From Caryophanales bacterium (GTDB lineage Bacteria > Bacillota_I > Bacilli_A > RF39 > UBA660): a stretch of 10,593 nucleotides of DNA. The notes beneath the pieces are model-generated. The model had not been told where the DNA came from and did not search any database. It worked only from the letters and a program-made list of their open reading frames with translations. The DNA lies in the NCBI GenBank assembly GCA_016282415.1, contig JAEEKO010000079.1:1-10593 (forward strand), read 5' to 3'. Positions within the stretch are counted from its first letter, which is position 1, and each line of letters begins with the position of its first letter. A program made the position numbers and the translations under genes. Shown in pieces: positions 1 to 6,845 of the stretch.

Positions 1-1011
1 AATTGACATAATTGGTGTTGCAATTACTAGGCCAATTATACCAAAAAGATTACCAAATAGCAATAGTCCAAAGATAATTAATAAGGGATTTAATTTGCTT
101 TGGTGACTCATAACTAACGGACCATATAAATAATTTTCTAATAATTGAATAATAACACAAGTTATTAATGCCATATAACCTAATTTGGTACTAATTCCAA
201 AAGCAATAATAACTACCGGGATTCCTCCAATATATGGTCCAATATAAGGAATAATATCAGTAATTCCACATAATAAACTATAGATTAATGGATGTGGCAC
301 TTTAATAATCAAAAAAGCAACATATGATGTTAAAAATACTAAAAATGCCACAATAAATGTTCCATTAACACATGATCTTGCCGTTTTACTTATTTTATCC
401 ATTAAACTACTAATAAACACTCTTTTTGAAGGTGGGAAACAATTTAAAATAAAACTATTAACAACATCATAATTGATTAAAGCATACAACCCAATTACTA
501 AACCCACCAACAAATAAAATACATAATTAATACAATTCTTAGTTAATGACATAATATTTGGTAATAAACCACGGGCATACTTAATAAAGAAAGCATTAAG
601 CTTTTTAACATAATCTGGATTTTTTAAAATCCTTAGTAATATTTGATTAATCTTATTATAACTATCATTTAAAATATGATGGATATTACCAAATTCACTA
701 TTTAAATCCGGAAAAATAAATTTAAACAATAAAATAAGTATGCCAAAAATAAAGAAATAAATCATAATGCTCCCAATTACTGGAGGAATTCGAAAGATTT
801 TTAATTTATCAAGAATTGGCTTTAAAATCCAAGCAATAATTAATCCAATTAAAAATGGGATAATAATTTTCATAATACGGCAACATAACAAATAAAATCC
901 ATATGTCTTAAAGATATGAAATGAAACCATTACAATAATCATAATTAATAAAAAATATATCAATTTTAAGATTTTCTTAACTAATATAACATTCTCATTA
1001 TTCTTTTTCAT
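1..1011 (-). CDS. AI-2E family transporter (UPF0118), 3' end cut by window edge
   Basis: Translating leftwards from the ATG at 1011 gives 337 uninterrupted residues that run off the window, so the C-terminal end is missing. The protein is an integral membrane protein with paired hydrophobic segments near residues 15-32 and 48-64, another at 79-100, a polar stretch at about 103-155, then segments at about 162-180, 217-237, 245-270, 276-292 and 308-332. The best family signature is DIIPYIGPYIGGIP (252-265), followed by ENYLYGPLVM (292-301) and a Gly-rich final segment, which is the conserved C-terminal half of the AI-2E/PerM family (TqsA, YdiK, YtvI type). Family members have been linked to autoinducer-2 export or to Na+/H+ antiport, so the substrate here is unknown. 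The start has AGAGGA just upstream. A 10-bp palindrome lies 31 bases before the ATG. The family call is firm; the function is not. Confidence 0.9.
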   Translation of the reverse strand, partial: MKKNNENVILVKKILKLIYFLLIMIIVMVSFHIFKTYGFYLLCCRIMKIIIPFLIGLIIAWILKPILDKLKIFRIPPVIGSIMIYFFIFGILILLFKFIFPDLNSEFGNIHHILNDSYNKINQILLRILKNPDYVKKLNAFFIKYARGLLPNIMSLTKNCINYVFYLLVGLVIGLYALINYDVVNSFILNCFPPSKRVFISSLMDKISKTARSCVNGTFIVAFLVFLTSYVAFLIIKVPHPLIYSLLCGITDIIPYIGPYIGGIPVVIIAFGISTKLGYMALITCVIIQLLENYLYGPLVMSHQSKLNPLLIIFGLLLFGNLFGIIGLVIATPIMSI

Positions 1012-1041
1012 AAGTCCTCTATTTAATATTATGCCAAAATA

Positions 1042-1064
1042 AAATAGTACTATAAGTACTATTT
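1042..1064 (-). terminator. Perfect 10-bp inverted repeat, probable terminator of the ytxH-like gene
   Basis: The arms AAATAGTACT and AGTACTATTT are perfectly complementary around a 3-base loop. Read on the minus strand, the hairpin is followed by TATTTT, a short and imperfect U tract, and its 5' arm begins inside the TAA stop of the upstream small gene. The stem has only 2 G-C pairs, so it may be a weak terminator. It could instead be an operator, because it sits just ahead of the transporter gene. Confidence 0.5.
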
Positions 1065-1209
1065 ACATTTTTTCAATCATTTTTTTAGCATCATTAACCG
1101 TTTTCTTTATTGCTTTATCAGCTTCATCCTTATTCATAAAGTACATCGCACCTAATGAACCAATCATTCCAGTCATTAAGCCCATTGTAAATAATGTTCC
1201 TTTTTTCAA
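1063..1209 (-). CDS. 48-residue YtxH-like small membrane protein, TTG start
   Basis: A short reading frame starting with TTG at 1209 encodes 48 residues. It begins MKKGTLFTMGLMTGMIGSLG, a Lys pair followed by a Gly/Met-rich hydrophobic segment (about 4-24). A charged amphipathic tail follows (MNKDEADKAIKKTVNDAKK) and ends in KMIEKM. That layout, one N-terminal glycine-spaced membrane segment plus a short Lys/Glu/Ala helix, is typical of YtxH-domain general-stress proteins and related small Bacillota membrane proteins. It is shorter than most YtxH proteins, so the name is a resemblance only. AAGGAGT seven bases upstream fixes the start; no ATG is as well placed. The gene lies 33 bases after recD2 with no visible promoter between them, so co-transcription is likely. 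Confidence 0.7.
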   Translation of the reverse strand: MKKGTLFTMGLMTGMIGSLGAMYFMNKDEADKAIKKTVNDAKKMIEKM

Positions 1210-1216
1210 TTTAATC

Positions 1217-1223
1217 ACTCCTT
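1217..1223 (-). promoter_or_regulatory. Ribosome binding site selecting the TTG start of the ytxH-like gene
   Basis: AAGGAGT on the minus strand sits seven bases before the TTG at 1209. It is a near-consensus Shine-Dalgarno sequence and the main reason to believe this very short gene. Confidence 0.75.
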
Positions 1224-1242
1224 GTTATTAGGATTAACTAAA

Positions 1243-3411
1243 TTAATTAAAATATACATTTAAAAAACTAATTAAGCCGGTATTTCGATCCGAAGCATAA
1301 TCATTTAAGATTGCATCCAAGAACGCTTGTTTCTCACCTAAAATAATAATACTCTTCTTACCACGGGAAACTGCAGTATATAAAAGTTTATTATATAGCA
1401 TACGATGGTAGTTATTGGAAATTGGAATTATAACAAAATTAAATTCACTACCTTGGCTCTTATGAATTGATATTGCATAAGCATGTTTAATATTTATTAA
1501 ATCTTCCTTTTTATAAATAATATAGTTACCAAAGAAATTAATCATTACTTCTTTTTTAACTAAATCGATATGTTCAATATAACCAATATCACCATTAAAT
1601 ACATTATTATCCGGATCATTAACGAGTTGTAATACTTTATCATGTTCCTTATAAATAACATCATTAAATTTTAATTCATTTTTCTTATCTGGATTAAAAA
1701 TATCACGGAGCATTATATTTAAATTATCAATTCCGTTTTCACCTTTATATAACGGTGCCAAAACTTGAATATCATTTTCATTATATCCTTTAGCAATAGC
1801 TTTATTAATAATTTGCTTTAAAGTTCCTTTTATTTGATAATTATTAGTTTCAATAAAATTATAATCATCTTTAGGAGTAAAGAAATCGCTTTCAGTATTA
1901 CGCTCTTTAATTTCACTAGCTAAAATTGGAATATAAGAATTACTAGTTTGACGATAAATTGCATTTAACGGACAGTAATGAAATTTATTGCTTAAGATTA
2001 AGTCTCTTAATACATTACCAGCTCCTACTGATGGTAATTGAAAATAATCACCGACTAAAACTAAGGTAATATTTGCGGTTAAACCTCGTAATAATGATGC
2101 AAATAAGAAGTTATCAATCATACTCATTTCATCAACAATAATTAATTTATGATAGTTTTTATTATATTCATTAATTTGAAATTCGTTATTATCTTTATTC
2201 CATTTTAAGAAGCGATGAATTGTTGTTGCTGGTAAGTTAGTCTTCTCGCACATTCTTTTAGCAGCTCGACCCGTAGGAGCTAAAAGGGCAATATCTGACA
2301 ATATCTGTTCACTATTTAAACGTAATTTCTTTATATATAATTTACAAATAGCATTAACAATAGTAGTTTTACCAACTCCAGGTCCCCCACTAATAATTGT
2401 AATTCCATTATTAACAGCCGAAAGAATTGCATTTTTTTGTTCAGTATTATAATTAATTTCGTATTCTTCTTCTAATTCTTTAATATCTTTAAGTGTGGCT
2501 ATTTTTTTATCCATTTTGTTAATACGAGCTAAATATTCGGCAATTGCTTTTTCATCTTCATAAACATCACATAAATAATAATGATTATTATCATTAATAA
2601 CGTTTCCCAAATCAATTAATTCTTCCAAATAATTATCTAAGGCAACATCATCAAGATTTAAATTGAATTCATGATTAACAAACGCTAGTAAATCATCAAA
2701 CAAGGCATAAGTAGAACCACTTTGAAAGCCCATTCGTTTCAATGATTCAATGATACAAGCTTTAGCTCTAAGTGCATCATTATTATTAAGCTTATCTAAA
2801 TAAATCTTATCTAATTTATTAAATGGAACATATTCAATTAAAGAATAAATATCTTCTTTAACTAATATTAACGTTTTATCACCAAAATTATTAATTAACT
2901 TAGTAGCATCAGGAATCGAAAAACCATATTCTTGTAGCTTTAATAAAGTTTCATCAATTTGGCTATATTTTAAAATACTTTCATAAATCTTAGCAGCTTT
3001 CTTTTCAGATAAACCATCAATTTTTAATAATGCATTGGGATCTTCTTTAATTATATTTAGAGCATCCAATCCAAGTTCATCAACAATTTTAACAGCCGTT
3101 TTAACTCCACAGCCTTTAATTAAATCACTAGTTAAAAATTCTATTAAAGCATCCTTACTATCTGGTAAAATACGATTATAATTCTTAACTACAAACTGAT
3201 TACCATAACGTTCATGATACATATAATAACCATCAAATTGATAATAATCATCAAAATTAAGTTCCATAAATGTTCCGGTAAAAGTAATTGTACGATTTAA
3301 AAAATCTTTTACTTCTTCATCATCAGTATCTTTTACTTTAAATAAACCAATTTTATAACCATTTGAACCTTCATATATTATTTGTCTTACTTTACCTTTA
3401 ATAAAACCCAT
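1243..3411 (-). CDS. recD2: RecD2-type superfamily 1B DNA helicase (RecD-like, without RecBC)
   Basis: A 722-residue 5'-3' DNA helicase of the RecD2/YrrC family, acting in the cytoplasm in DNA repair and replication-fork maintenance. An N-terminal OB-like region (about 1-80) is followed by helix-hairpin-helix repeats (about 93-145), which mark RecD2 as opposed to the RecD of RecBCD. The helicase motifs are all present: Walker A GGPGVGKTT (342-350), Ia APTGRAAKRM (378-387), II VDEMSM (426-431), III GDYFQLPSVGAG (454-465), YRQ (486-488), HAYAISIHKSQGSEF (643-657) and YTAVSRG (678-684). Nothing catalytic appears lost, and the length is near normal for the family. Its ATG shares one base with the mtaB stop (TAATG), implying translational coupling. 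The AAGT/GGAG signal just upstream, in the mtaB tail, is modest. Confidence 0.96.
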   Translation of the reverse strand: MGFIKGKVRQIIYEGSNGYKIGLFKVKDTDDEEVKDFLNRTITFTGTFMELNFDDYYQFDGYYMYHERYGNQFVVKNYNRILPDSKDALIEFLTSDLIKGCGVKTAVKIVDELGLDALNIIKEDPNALLKIDGLSEKKAAKIYESILKYSQIDETLLKLQEYGFSIPDATKLINNFGDKTLILVKEDIYSLIEYVPFNKLDKIYLDKLNNNDALRAKACIIESLKRMGFQSGSTYALFDDLLAFVNHEFNLNLDDVALDNYLEELIDLGNVINDNNHYYLCDVYEDEKAIAEYLARINKMDKKIATLKDIKELEEEYEINYNTEQKNAILSAVNNGITIISGGPGVGKTTIVNAICKLYIKKLRLNSEQILSDIALLAPTGRAAKRMCEKTNLPATTIHRFLKWNKDNNEFQINEYNKNYHKLIIVDEMSMIDNFLFASLLRGLTANITLVLVGDYFQLPSVGAGNVLRDLILSNKFHYCPLNAIYRQTSNSYIPILASEIKERNTESDFFTPKDDYNFIETNNYQIKGTLKQIINKAIAKGYNENDIQVLAPLYKGENGIDNLNIMLRDIFNPDKKNELKFNDVIYKEHDKVLQLVNDPDNNVFNGDIGYIEHIDLVKKEVMINFFGNYIIYKKEDLINIKHAYAISIHKSQGSEFNFVIIPISNNYHRMLYNKLLYTAVSRGKKSIIILGEKQAFLDAILNDYASDRNTGLISFLNVYFN

Positions 3412-4682
3412 TACTTAAGTTCTCCTATCACATAATCATCGAAGGCTTCAGTAATTAAAATATTATAAAATTCATTATGATTTAAAGTTTCTTTAACTAC
3501 TACTTTTAAATAGTTACTAGTATGGCCTACCGAACCATCATGGTTAGTCTCAATTAATACTGGAACAACCTTACCAACAAATTGTTCATTATAAGCTTTA
3601 TTTAACTTATCACTTAATCTTATCAATTTAATAGCGCGCTCTTTTTTAACTCTTTCATCGACTTGATTAGGTAAACTAGCTGCTACTGTATTATTACGTT
3701 TTGAATATGGAAAAACATGAACTTTTGAAAAATTTACTTTAGTAATTGTATCAAGAGTTTCAGCAAATAATTCATCAGTTTCACCAGGAAAACCAACAAT
3801 ACAATCCGTAGAAATATTTACATCCGGACGAATTCCTCTAATTTCATTAATCTTATTAACAAAGAAATCAATATCATACTTACGATTCATTGCTTTTAAA
3901 ATTGCATTGCTACCACTTTGAATCGGTACATGTAAGTGATTACATATTTTTTCATTATTCTTAAATTCATTTAAGAATTTTTCATTTAATTCAGTAGCTT
4001 CAATTGATGAAATACGAATATGTTTTAAGCCATCAATCTTACTAATCTCATGAATTAAATCGGTTAAATCATGACCATTATCAAAATAACTACCTGTGTG
4101 AATACCAGTTAGTACAACTTCCTTAAAACCATTATTAACTACTTCTTTAATTTCACTTACAGCAATATCAAAGTTTTTAGAGCGAATACTTTTACGCAAT
4201 AACGGAATAACACAATAACTACAAAAATTGTTACAACCATCTTGAATCTTAATAAAAGCACGCGTACGATCATGAAAATTACTAATTTTCATATCTTCAA
4301 AATCAATAAAACGATCATCATAAAACTTAATAACTTTTTGATGATTATTTAAATATTCTTTTACATAATCTATAATCTTACTCTTATCTTGAGTCCCAAT
4401 TAAAATATCAATATCTAAATCATTATAGTTTTCACGTTTATATTCAGAAGAGCAACCACAAACTACTAAAATGGCATCAGGATTAGCTTTTCTGGCATGA
4501 CGAATCAGTTTAGCACTTTTATTATCCGCTTGATTAGTAACACTGCAAGTATTAACAATAATAACATTAGCATCTTCTAAATTGTCAGTATATACAAACT
4601 CTTCTTCTAAAAATGAAGATTTAATAAATTCGCTTTCATAAGTATTAACTTTACAACCTAAAGTTATAATATTAAATTTCAT
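3411..4682 (-). CDS. mtaB: tRNA (N6-L-threonylcarbamoyladenosine(37)-C2)-methylthiotransferase
   Basis: A radical-SAM methylthiotransferase of 423 residues that converts t6A37 to ms2t6A37 in ANN-decoding tRNAs. The N-terminal UPF0004 domain supplies the auxiliary cluster cysteines in LGCKVNTYE (C10), NTCSVT (C46) and VVCGC (C75/C77). The radical-SAM cluster is CNNFCSYC (C150, C154, C157), followed by the SAM-binding TGIHTG (192-197), HVPIQSGS (251-258) and FPGETDE (298-304). The last 60 residues fit a TRAM RNA-binding domain. GCKVNxYE favours MtaB over MiaB and RimO. The frame is open further upstream (to 4730), but AAAGGAGTG five bases before the ATG at 4682 and alignment to the family N-terminus select this start. 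A terminator-like hairpin lies just upstream, so how it is transcribed is unclear. It overlaps recD2 by one base. Confidence 0.94.
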   Translation of the reverse strand: MKFNIITLGCKVNTYESEFIKSSFLEEEFVYTDNLEDANVIIVNTCSVTNQADNKSAKLIRHARKANPDAILVVCGCSSEYKRENYNDLDIDILIGTQDKSKIIDYVKEYLNNHQKVIKFYDDRFIDFEDMKISNFHDRTRAFIKIQDGCNNFCSYCVIPLLRKSIRSKNFDIAVSEIKEVVNNGFKEVVLTGIHTGSYFDNGHDLTDLIHEISKIDGLKHIRISSIEATELNEKFLNEFKNNEKICNHLHVPIQSGSNAILKAMNRKYDIDFFVNKINEIRGIRPDVNISTDCIVGFPGETDELFAETLDTITKVNFSKVHVFPYSKRNNTVAASLPNQVDERVKKERAIKLIRLSDKLNKAYNEQFVGKVVPVLIETNHDGSVGHTSNYLKVVVKETLNHNEFYNILITEAFDDYVIGELK

Positions 4683-4687
4683 TTTTT

Positions 4688-4696
4688 CACTCCTTT
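4688..4696 (-). promoter_or_regulatory. Ribosome binding site deciding the mtaB start
   Basis: AAAGGAGTG on the minus strand lies five bases ahead of the ATG at 4682. It excludes the 16-residue upstream extension of the frame, which would overlap the neighbouring gene's terminator. Confidence 0.8.
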
Positions 4697-4704
4697 CTTC
4701 ATGT

Positions 4705-4735
4705 AAAAAACTCATAACATTAAGCGTCATGAGCT
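4705..4735 (-). terminator. Rho-independent terminator of the 183-residue gene
   Basis: On the minus strand, CTCATGAC (plus strand 4726-4733) pairs with GTTATGAG (4711-4718), with one G-U wobble, around the loop GCTTAAT. Six T's follow (4705-4710). The stem can grow by two outer pairs. The TAA stop of the upstream gene lies inside the loop. The hairpin and U tract end 22 bases before the mtaB ATG. Confidence 0.75.
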
Positions 4736-5271
4736 AGAATAAATATACTTTCAAAATTACCATCTGGTAAATTATTGATTAATTCATTCTTACTATTTAT
4801 ATCTAAAGTTTTAAAGAACTCTCTAAAATCGAGCAAAAGGGAATCATCAATACCACGCTTATCAAAGATAGTTGCAACAGTATTATAATCACCTAATTTG
4901 GCAAAAAAACGGTAATAAGGTAAATACTCTTTATCAAGAATAAATCTAAAAGTACCTATTTTATCATTTTGACTGCAATTTAAAACCATTATGCTTAAAC
5001 GACTTAATTTATTACCATTACTTAAAACCGTTAAACGAAATAAATAAGTAATTGTATTAGCATCAAGACCATGAAAAAGTTCCCTGGTTTTTTTCTCAGC
5101 TTGACTTATCGCATAAGCTCTAGCCTTTGCTTTTTTTTCATCAGGTAATTGTTCAGCAACATCAAGCGCAATTTGAAGTAATTTATCAATTATATTCAGC
5201 TTTTTATAAAGATTCTCAATTCTAGAGCCTTCTTTATATAGTGTAGCGTCACTTAATTCAATACTGCTCAT
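4720..5271 (-). CDS. Hypothetical 183-residue soluble protein, not recognised
   Basis: I do not recognise this protein. It has no signal peptide or membrane segment and looks mostly helical: a polar N-terminus, a probable helix pair at about 22-62 rich in Lys/Glu/Ala (IDKLLQIALDVAEQ; KKAKARAYAISQAEKK), then a mixed region with hydrophobic strands (RLSIMVLNCS 91-100, GTFRFILDKEYLPYYRFF 106-123). It ends FILAHDA. No catalytic motif or metal-binding cluster is apparent. Two starts are possible. A GTG at 5286 would be almost leaderless relative to the predicted promoter. The ATG at 5271 has GGGGAG seven bases upstream and was chosen. Its own promoter (5295-5323) and terminator (4705-4735) suggest a single-gene transcript. 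Its codon usage resembles its neighbours, with no sign of recent transfer. Confidence 0.85.
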   Translation of the reverse strand: MSSIELSDATLYKEGSRIENLYKKLNIIDKLLQIALDVAEQLPDEKKAKARAYAISQAEKKTRELFHGLDANTITYLFRLTVLSNGNKLSRLSIMVLNCSQNDKIGTFRFILDKEYLPYYRFFAKLGDYNTVATIFDKRGIDDSLLLDFREFFKTLDINSKNELINNLPDGNFESIFILAHDA

Positions 5272-5278
5272 TTTATAA

Positions 5279-5284
5279 CTCCCC
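5279..5284 (-). promoter_or_regulatory. Ribosome binding site selecting the ATG at 5271
   Basis: GGGGAG on the minus strand is spaced seven bases from the ATG at 5271. The alternative GTG at 5284-5286 overlaps this site and has only AAAGG two to three bases away, which is too close to act as its own site. Confidence 0.6.
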
Positions 5285-5294
5285 ACTACCTTTA

Positions 5295-5323
5295 ATTATA
5301 ATGCATTAAAATTATTAATACAA
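5295..5323 (-). promoter_or_regulatory. Sigma-A-type promoter of the 183-residue gene
   Basis: TTGTAT (5318-5323), a 17-base spacer, and a perfect TATAAT (5295-5300) on the minus strand. Transcription would start near 5288, leaving a leader of about 17 bases with the GGGGAG site. The -35 box is only four bases downstream of the 3' arm of the preceding terminator hairpin and lies against its U tract. TATAAT is common by chance in such AT-rich DNA; the exact 17-base spacing and the location support the call. Confidence 0.6.
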
Positions 5324-5324
5324 T

Positions 5325-5352
5325 AAAAAAACAATCTTTTAAAGATTGTTTT
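5325..5352 (-). terminator. Rho-independent terminator of the membrane-protein gene
   Basis: On the minus strand, AAAACAATC pairs with GATTGTTTT around an A/T loop, followed by an uninterrupted run of T's (the 3' arm plus 5325-5330). The inner T/A bases can also pair, leaving almost no loop. The TAA stop of the upstream gene (5339-5341) falls at the loop, so the last codons make the 5' arm. Confidence 0.75.
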
Positions 5353-5908
5353 GTAACATTTTTAAAGCTTGTAAGAATGACTCTTCTTCATTAATATTAA
5401 TAACTACACTATTCTTTGATGGAACTTCATTCAAACTATTAATATCAACTTGTTTAACTTTTAAATCTGGAGTTATTTCTAATTCAGCAGTATAACGAAG
5501 TTTATTTTGTTCTTTATTAACTAATTCATCATAACTGATAATAGCTTGTTCTTCTTGCATACGTTCATATTCCGTTAACGAATCATATGTTTTGTTAGAT
5601 GCTTCTTCAGTACTTAACTTATTAGTTAAAGTGTCTAAATCAATAATTGCTAATTCTTCATCAGTTAAATCTTGATCTTCTGGTAATACTTCTTCAACAT
5701 AAGGATTAACCACATTATTAGAATTAACCACATCACTAGAATCAGTTAAAGTAATATCTTTAATTTCATCATTATTATAATTAATTTTAATAATATAAAA
5801 CATTACAATTATTAAAACTAATAATAAGATTATCGCTCCAAAGAAGACATAATCAGCATTAGTTAATGATGAGAAAAAACTTAATAAATTTATCATGTAA
5901 TCACGCAT
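5339..5908 (-). CDS. Hypothetical single-pass membrane protein with acidic cytoplasmic tail
   Basis: This 189-residue protein is not assigned to a family. A hydrophobic segment (about 19-41, ending in YIIKIN) should anchor the N-terminus with the remainder in the cytoplasm. Residues 45-100 are low-complexity and strongly acidic (Asp/Glu/Asn/Ser), so probably disordered. A more conserved-looking block, LTEYERMQEEQAIISYDEL (111-129), is followed by a tail that could form strands and a last helix, ESFLQALKMLQNNL (176-189). The layout resembles scaffolding or adaptor proteins more than enzymes. GGTGG four bases before the ATG at 5908 supports the start. It follows divIB, where Bacillota often carry ylxW/ylxX/sbp or ftsA, but it resembles none of these to me. 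A likely promoter lies at 5926-5953. Confidence 0.85.
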   Translation of the reverse strand: MRDYMINLLSFFSSLTNADYVFFGAIILLLVLIIVMFYIIKINYNNDEIKDITLTDSSDVVNSNNVVNPYVEEVLPEDQDLTDEELAIIDLDTLTNKLSTEEASNKTYDSLTEYERMQEEQAIISYDELVNKEQNKLRYTAELEITPDLKVKQVDINSLNEVPSKNSVVININEEESFLQALKMLQNNL

Positions 5909-5925
5909 ATTACCACCACAATTTA

Positions 5926-5953
5926 ATTATACAATAAAACCCCACTACTTCAA
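5926..5953 (-). promoter_or_regulatory. Probable promoter of the membrane-protein gene
   Basis: TTGAAG (5948-5953), a 16-base spacer containing GTGGGG, and TATAAT (5926-5931) on the minus strand. The predicted start near 5919 leaves a leader of about ten bases containing the GTGGTGG ribosome site. The gap upstream holds other TATAAT matches, so the assignment is tentative. Confidence 0.45.
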
Positions 5954-6070
5954 ACAAAAATATGATATTAGACATTATATTTGTAAATAAAAATGTAAAT
6001 GTTTGACAATGCCATTATAATTGACAATATTTAACAATATATTTTACAAATTATTATTATATTTAATGTA
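5954..6070. repeat. AT-rich intergenic region with TTGACAAT direct repeats
   Basis: No gene is visible in this gap. The plus strand carries TTGACAAT at 6003-6010 and 6021-6028 and the variant TTAACAAT at 6031-6038, spaced 18 and 10 bases apart. TGTAAATAAAAA occurs at 5982-5993 and again at 6067-6078, the second copy overlapping the divIB terminator tract. TATAAT occurs on the minus strand at 5974-5979 and 6014-6019. The repeats could be a regulator binding array, a promoter cluster, or chance in AT-rich DNA. Confidence 0.4.
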
Positions 6071-6073
6071 AAT

Positions 6074-6101
6074 AAAAAGTAACACTTATGTTAAGTATTA
6101 C
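6074..6101 (-). terminator. Terminator of the murG-murB-divIB operon
   Basis: On the minus strand, GTAATACTTA pairs with TAAGTGTTAC over 10 bp, with one U-G wobble, around a 3-base loop. TTTTTATTT follows. It begins 10 bases after the divIB TAG and ends the cell-wall operon. Confidence 0.75.
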
Positions 6102-6111
6102 ATTAATTTTA

Positions 6112-6831
6112 CTATTCAACTTTAAATGGTTTAAAAACAAAATTTTCCTTAGTTGATGAATCCAAATTTAATGTTCCCTTCTTATCTTCTAATGAAGCAT
6201 AGAAAGCGGGATAATTATTAAGTTGTTCAATGTTTACCGTATTTATATAAACTTCATTACCATCATTCATACGCAATAAGAAACGTTTCTCATCAATGAT
6301 ATTTTCGTTAGAATAAAGTGGCTTATATTCAATTTCACTAATCATACTAATTACCGATTGATCAATTAAATTAAAATCTTGAACAAAGTCTTGATAAATA
6401 TCGTTAGGAACATAGTTAATTAATGATGGAATCATAATATTAACTAAATCCTTTGATATAGTTACATTACCGCTTAATACAATCATATTTAAATTACGAT
6501 CGAAGAATAAGTATTTATTTTCCGTAACCTTTATCGTTAACTTGCCGGTAAACTCTTTTTTGATTTCAACATCTTTAACTAAAGGATTCTTTTTAATTTT
6601 CTTCTTGAGACTATTACTAGAATTACGGTATAGTGGTGGATAGTCTTTAAGATTGCCAGCCATTATTATATCGTAATCAGATAAATACTTATTACCTTCG
6701 ATATAAATATTTAAAGTTGGCATAAAGTAAAAATAAGCAATTTGAAGTCCAATTATAAAAATAATTATAGAAGTAATAATTAATTTAGCAAAATTTAATT
6801 TTAACTTTTTATTTTTACTTTTCTCTTTCAT
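6112..6831 (-). CDS. divIB: Cell division protein DivIB/FtsQ
   Basis: A bitopic divisome protein of 239 residues that, with FtsL and DivIC, controls septal peptidoglycan synthesis at the membrane. A very basic N-terminus (MKEKSKNKKLK) precedes one membrane segment (about 16-36). An extracytoplasmic POTRA domain follows (about 38-106, including NIYIEGNKYLSDYDI and KKNPLVKDVEIKKEF), then a beta domain (about 108-225) with YINTVNIEQLNNYPAF. The order and length match DivIB/FtsQ, though it is at the short end for Gram-positive DivIB, with little C-terminal tail. AAAGTGG seven bases upstream supports the ATG. It follows murB after 14 bases and is the last gene of the operon. Neither ftsA nor ftsZ follows, unlike many Bacillota dcw clusters. 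Confidence 0.9.
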   Translation of the reverse strand: MKEKSKNKKLKLNFAKLIITSIIIFIIGLQIAYFYFMPTLNIYIEGNKYLSDYDIIMAGNLKDYPPLYRNSSNSLKKKIKKNPLVKDVEIKKEFTGKLTIKVTENKYLFFDRNLNMIVLSGNVTISKDLVNIMIPSLINYVPNDIYQDFVQDFNLIDQSVISMISEIEYKPLYSNENIIDEKRFLLRMNDGNEVYINTVNIEQLNNYPAFYASLEDKKGTLNLDSSTKENFVFKPFKVE

Positions 6832-6845
6832 AATTTAACCACTTT

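Noticed and set aside
4683..4730. 16-residue N-terminal extension of mtaB
   Set aside because: It would start inside the preceding gene's terminator without a ribosome site; the ATG at 4682 has AAAGGAGTG and matches the family N-terminus.
5272..5286. GTG start five codons upstream for the 183-residue protein
   Set aside because: It overlaps the Shine-Dalgarno sequence of the ATG at 5271 and would lie only a couple of bases from the predicted transcription start.
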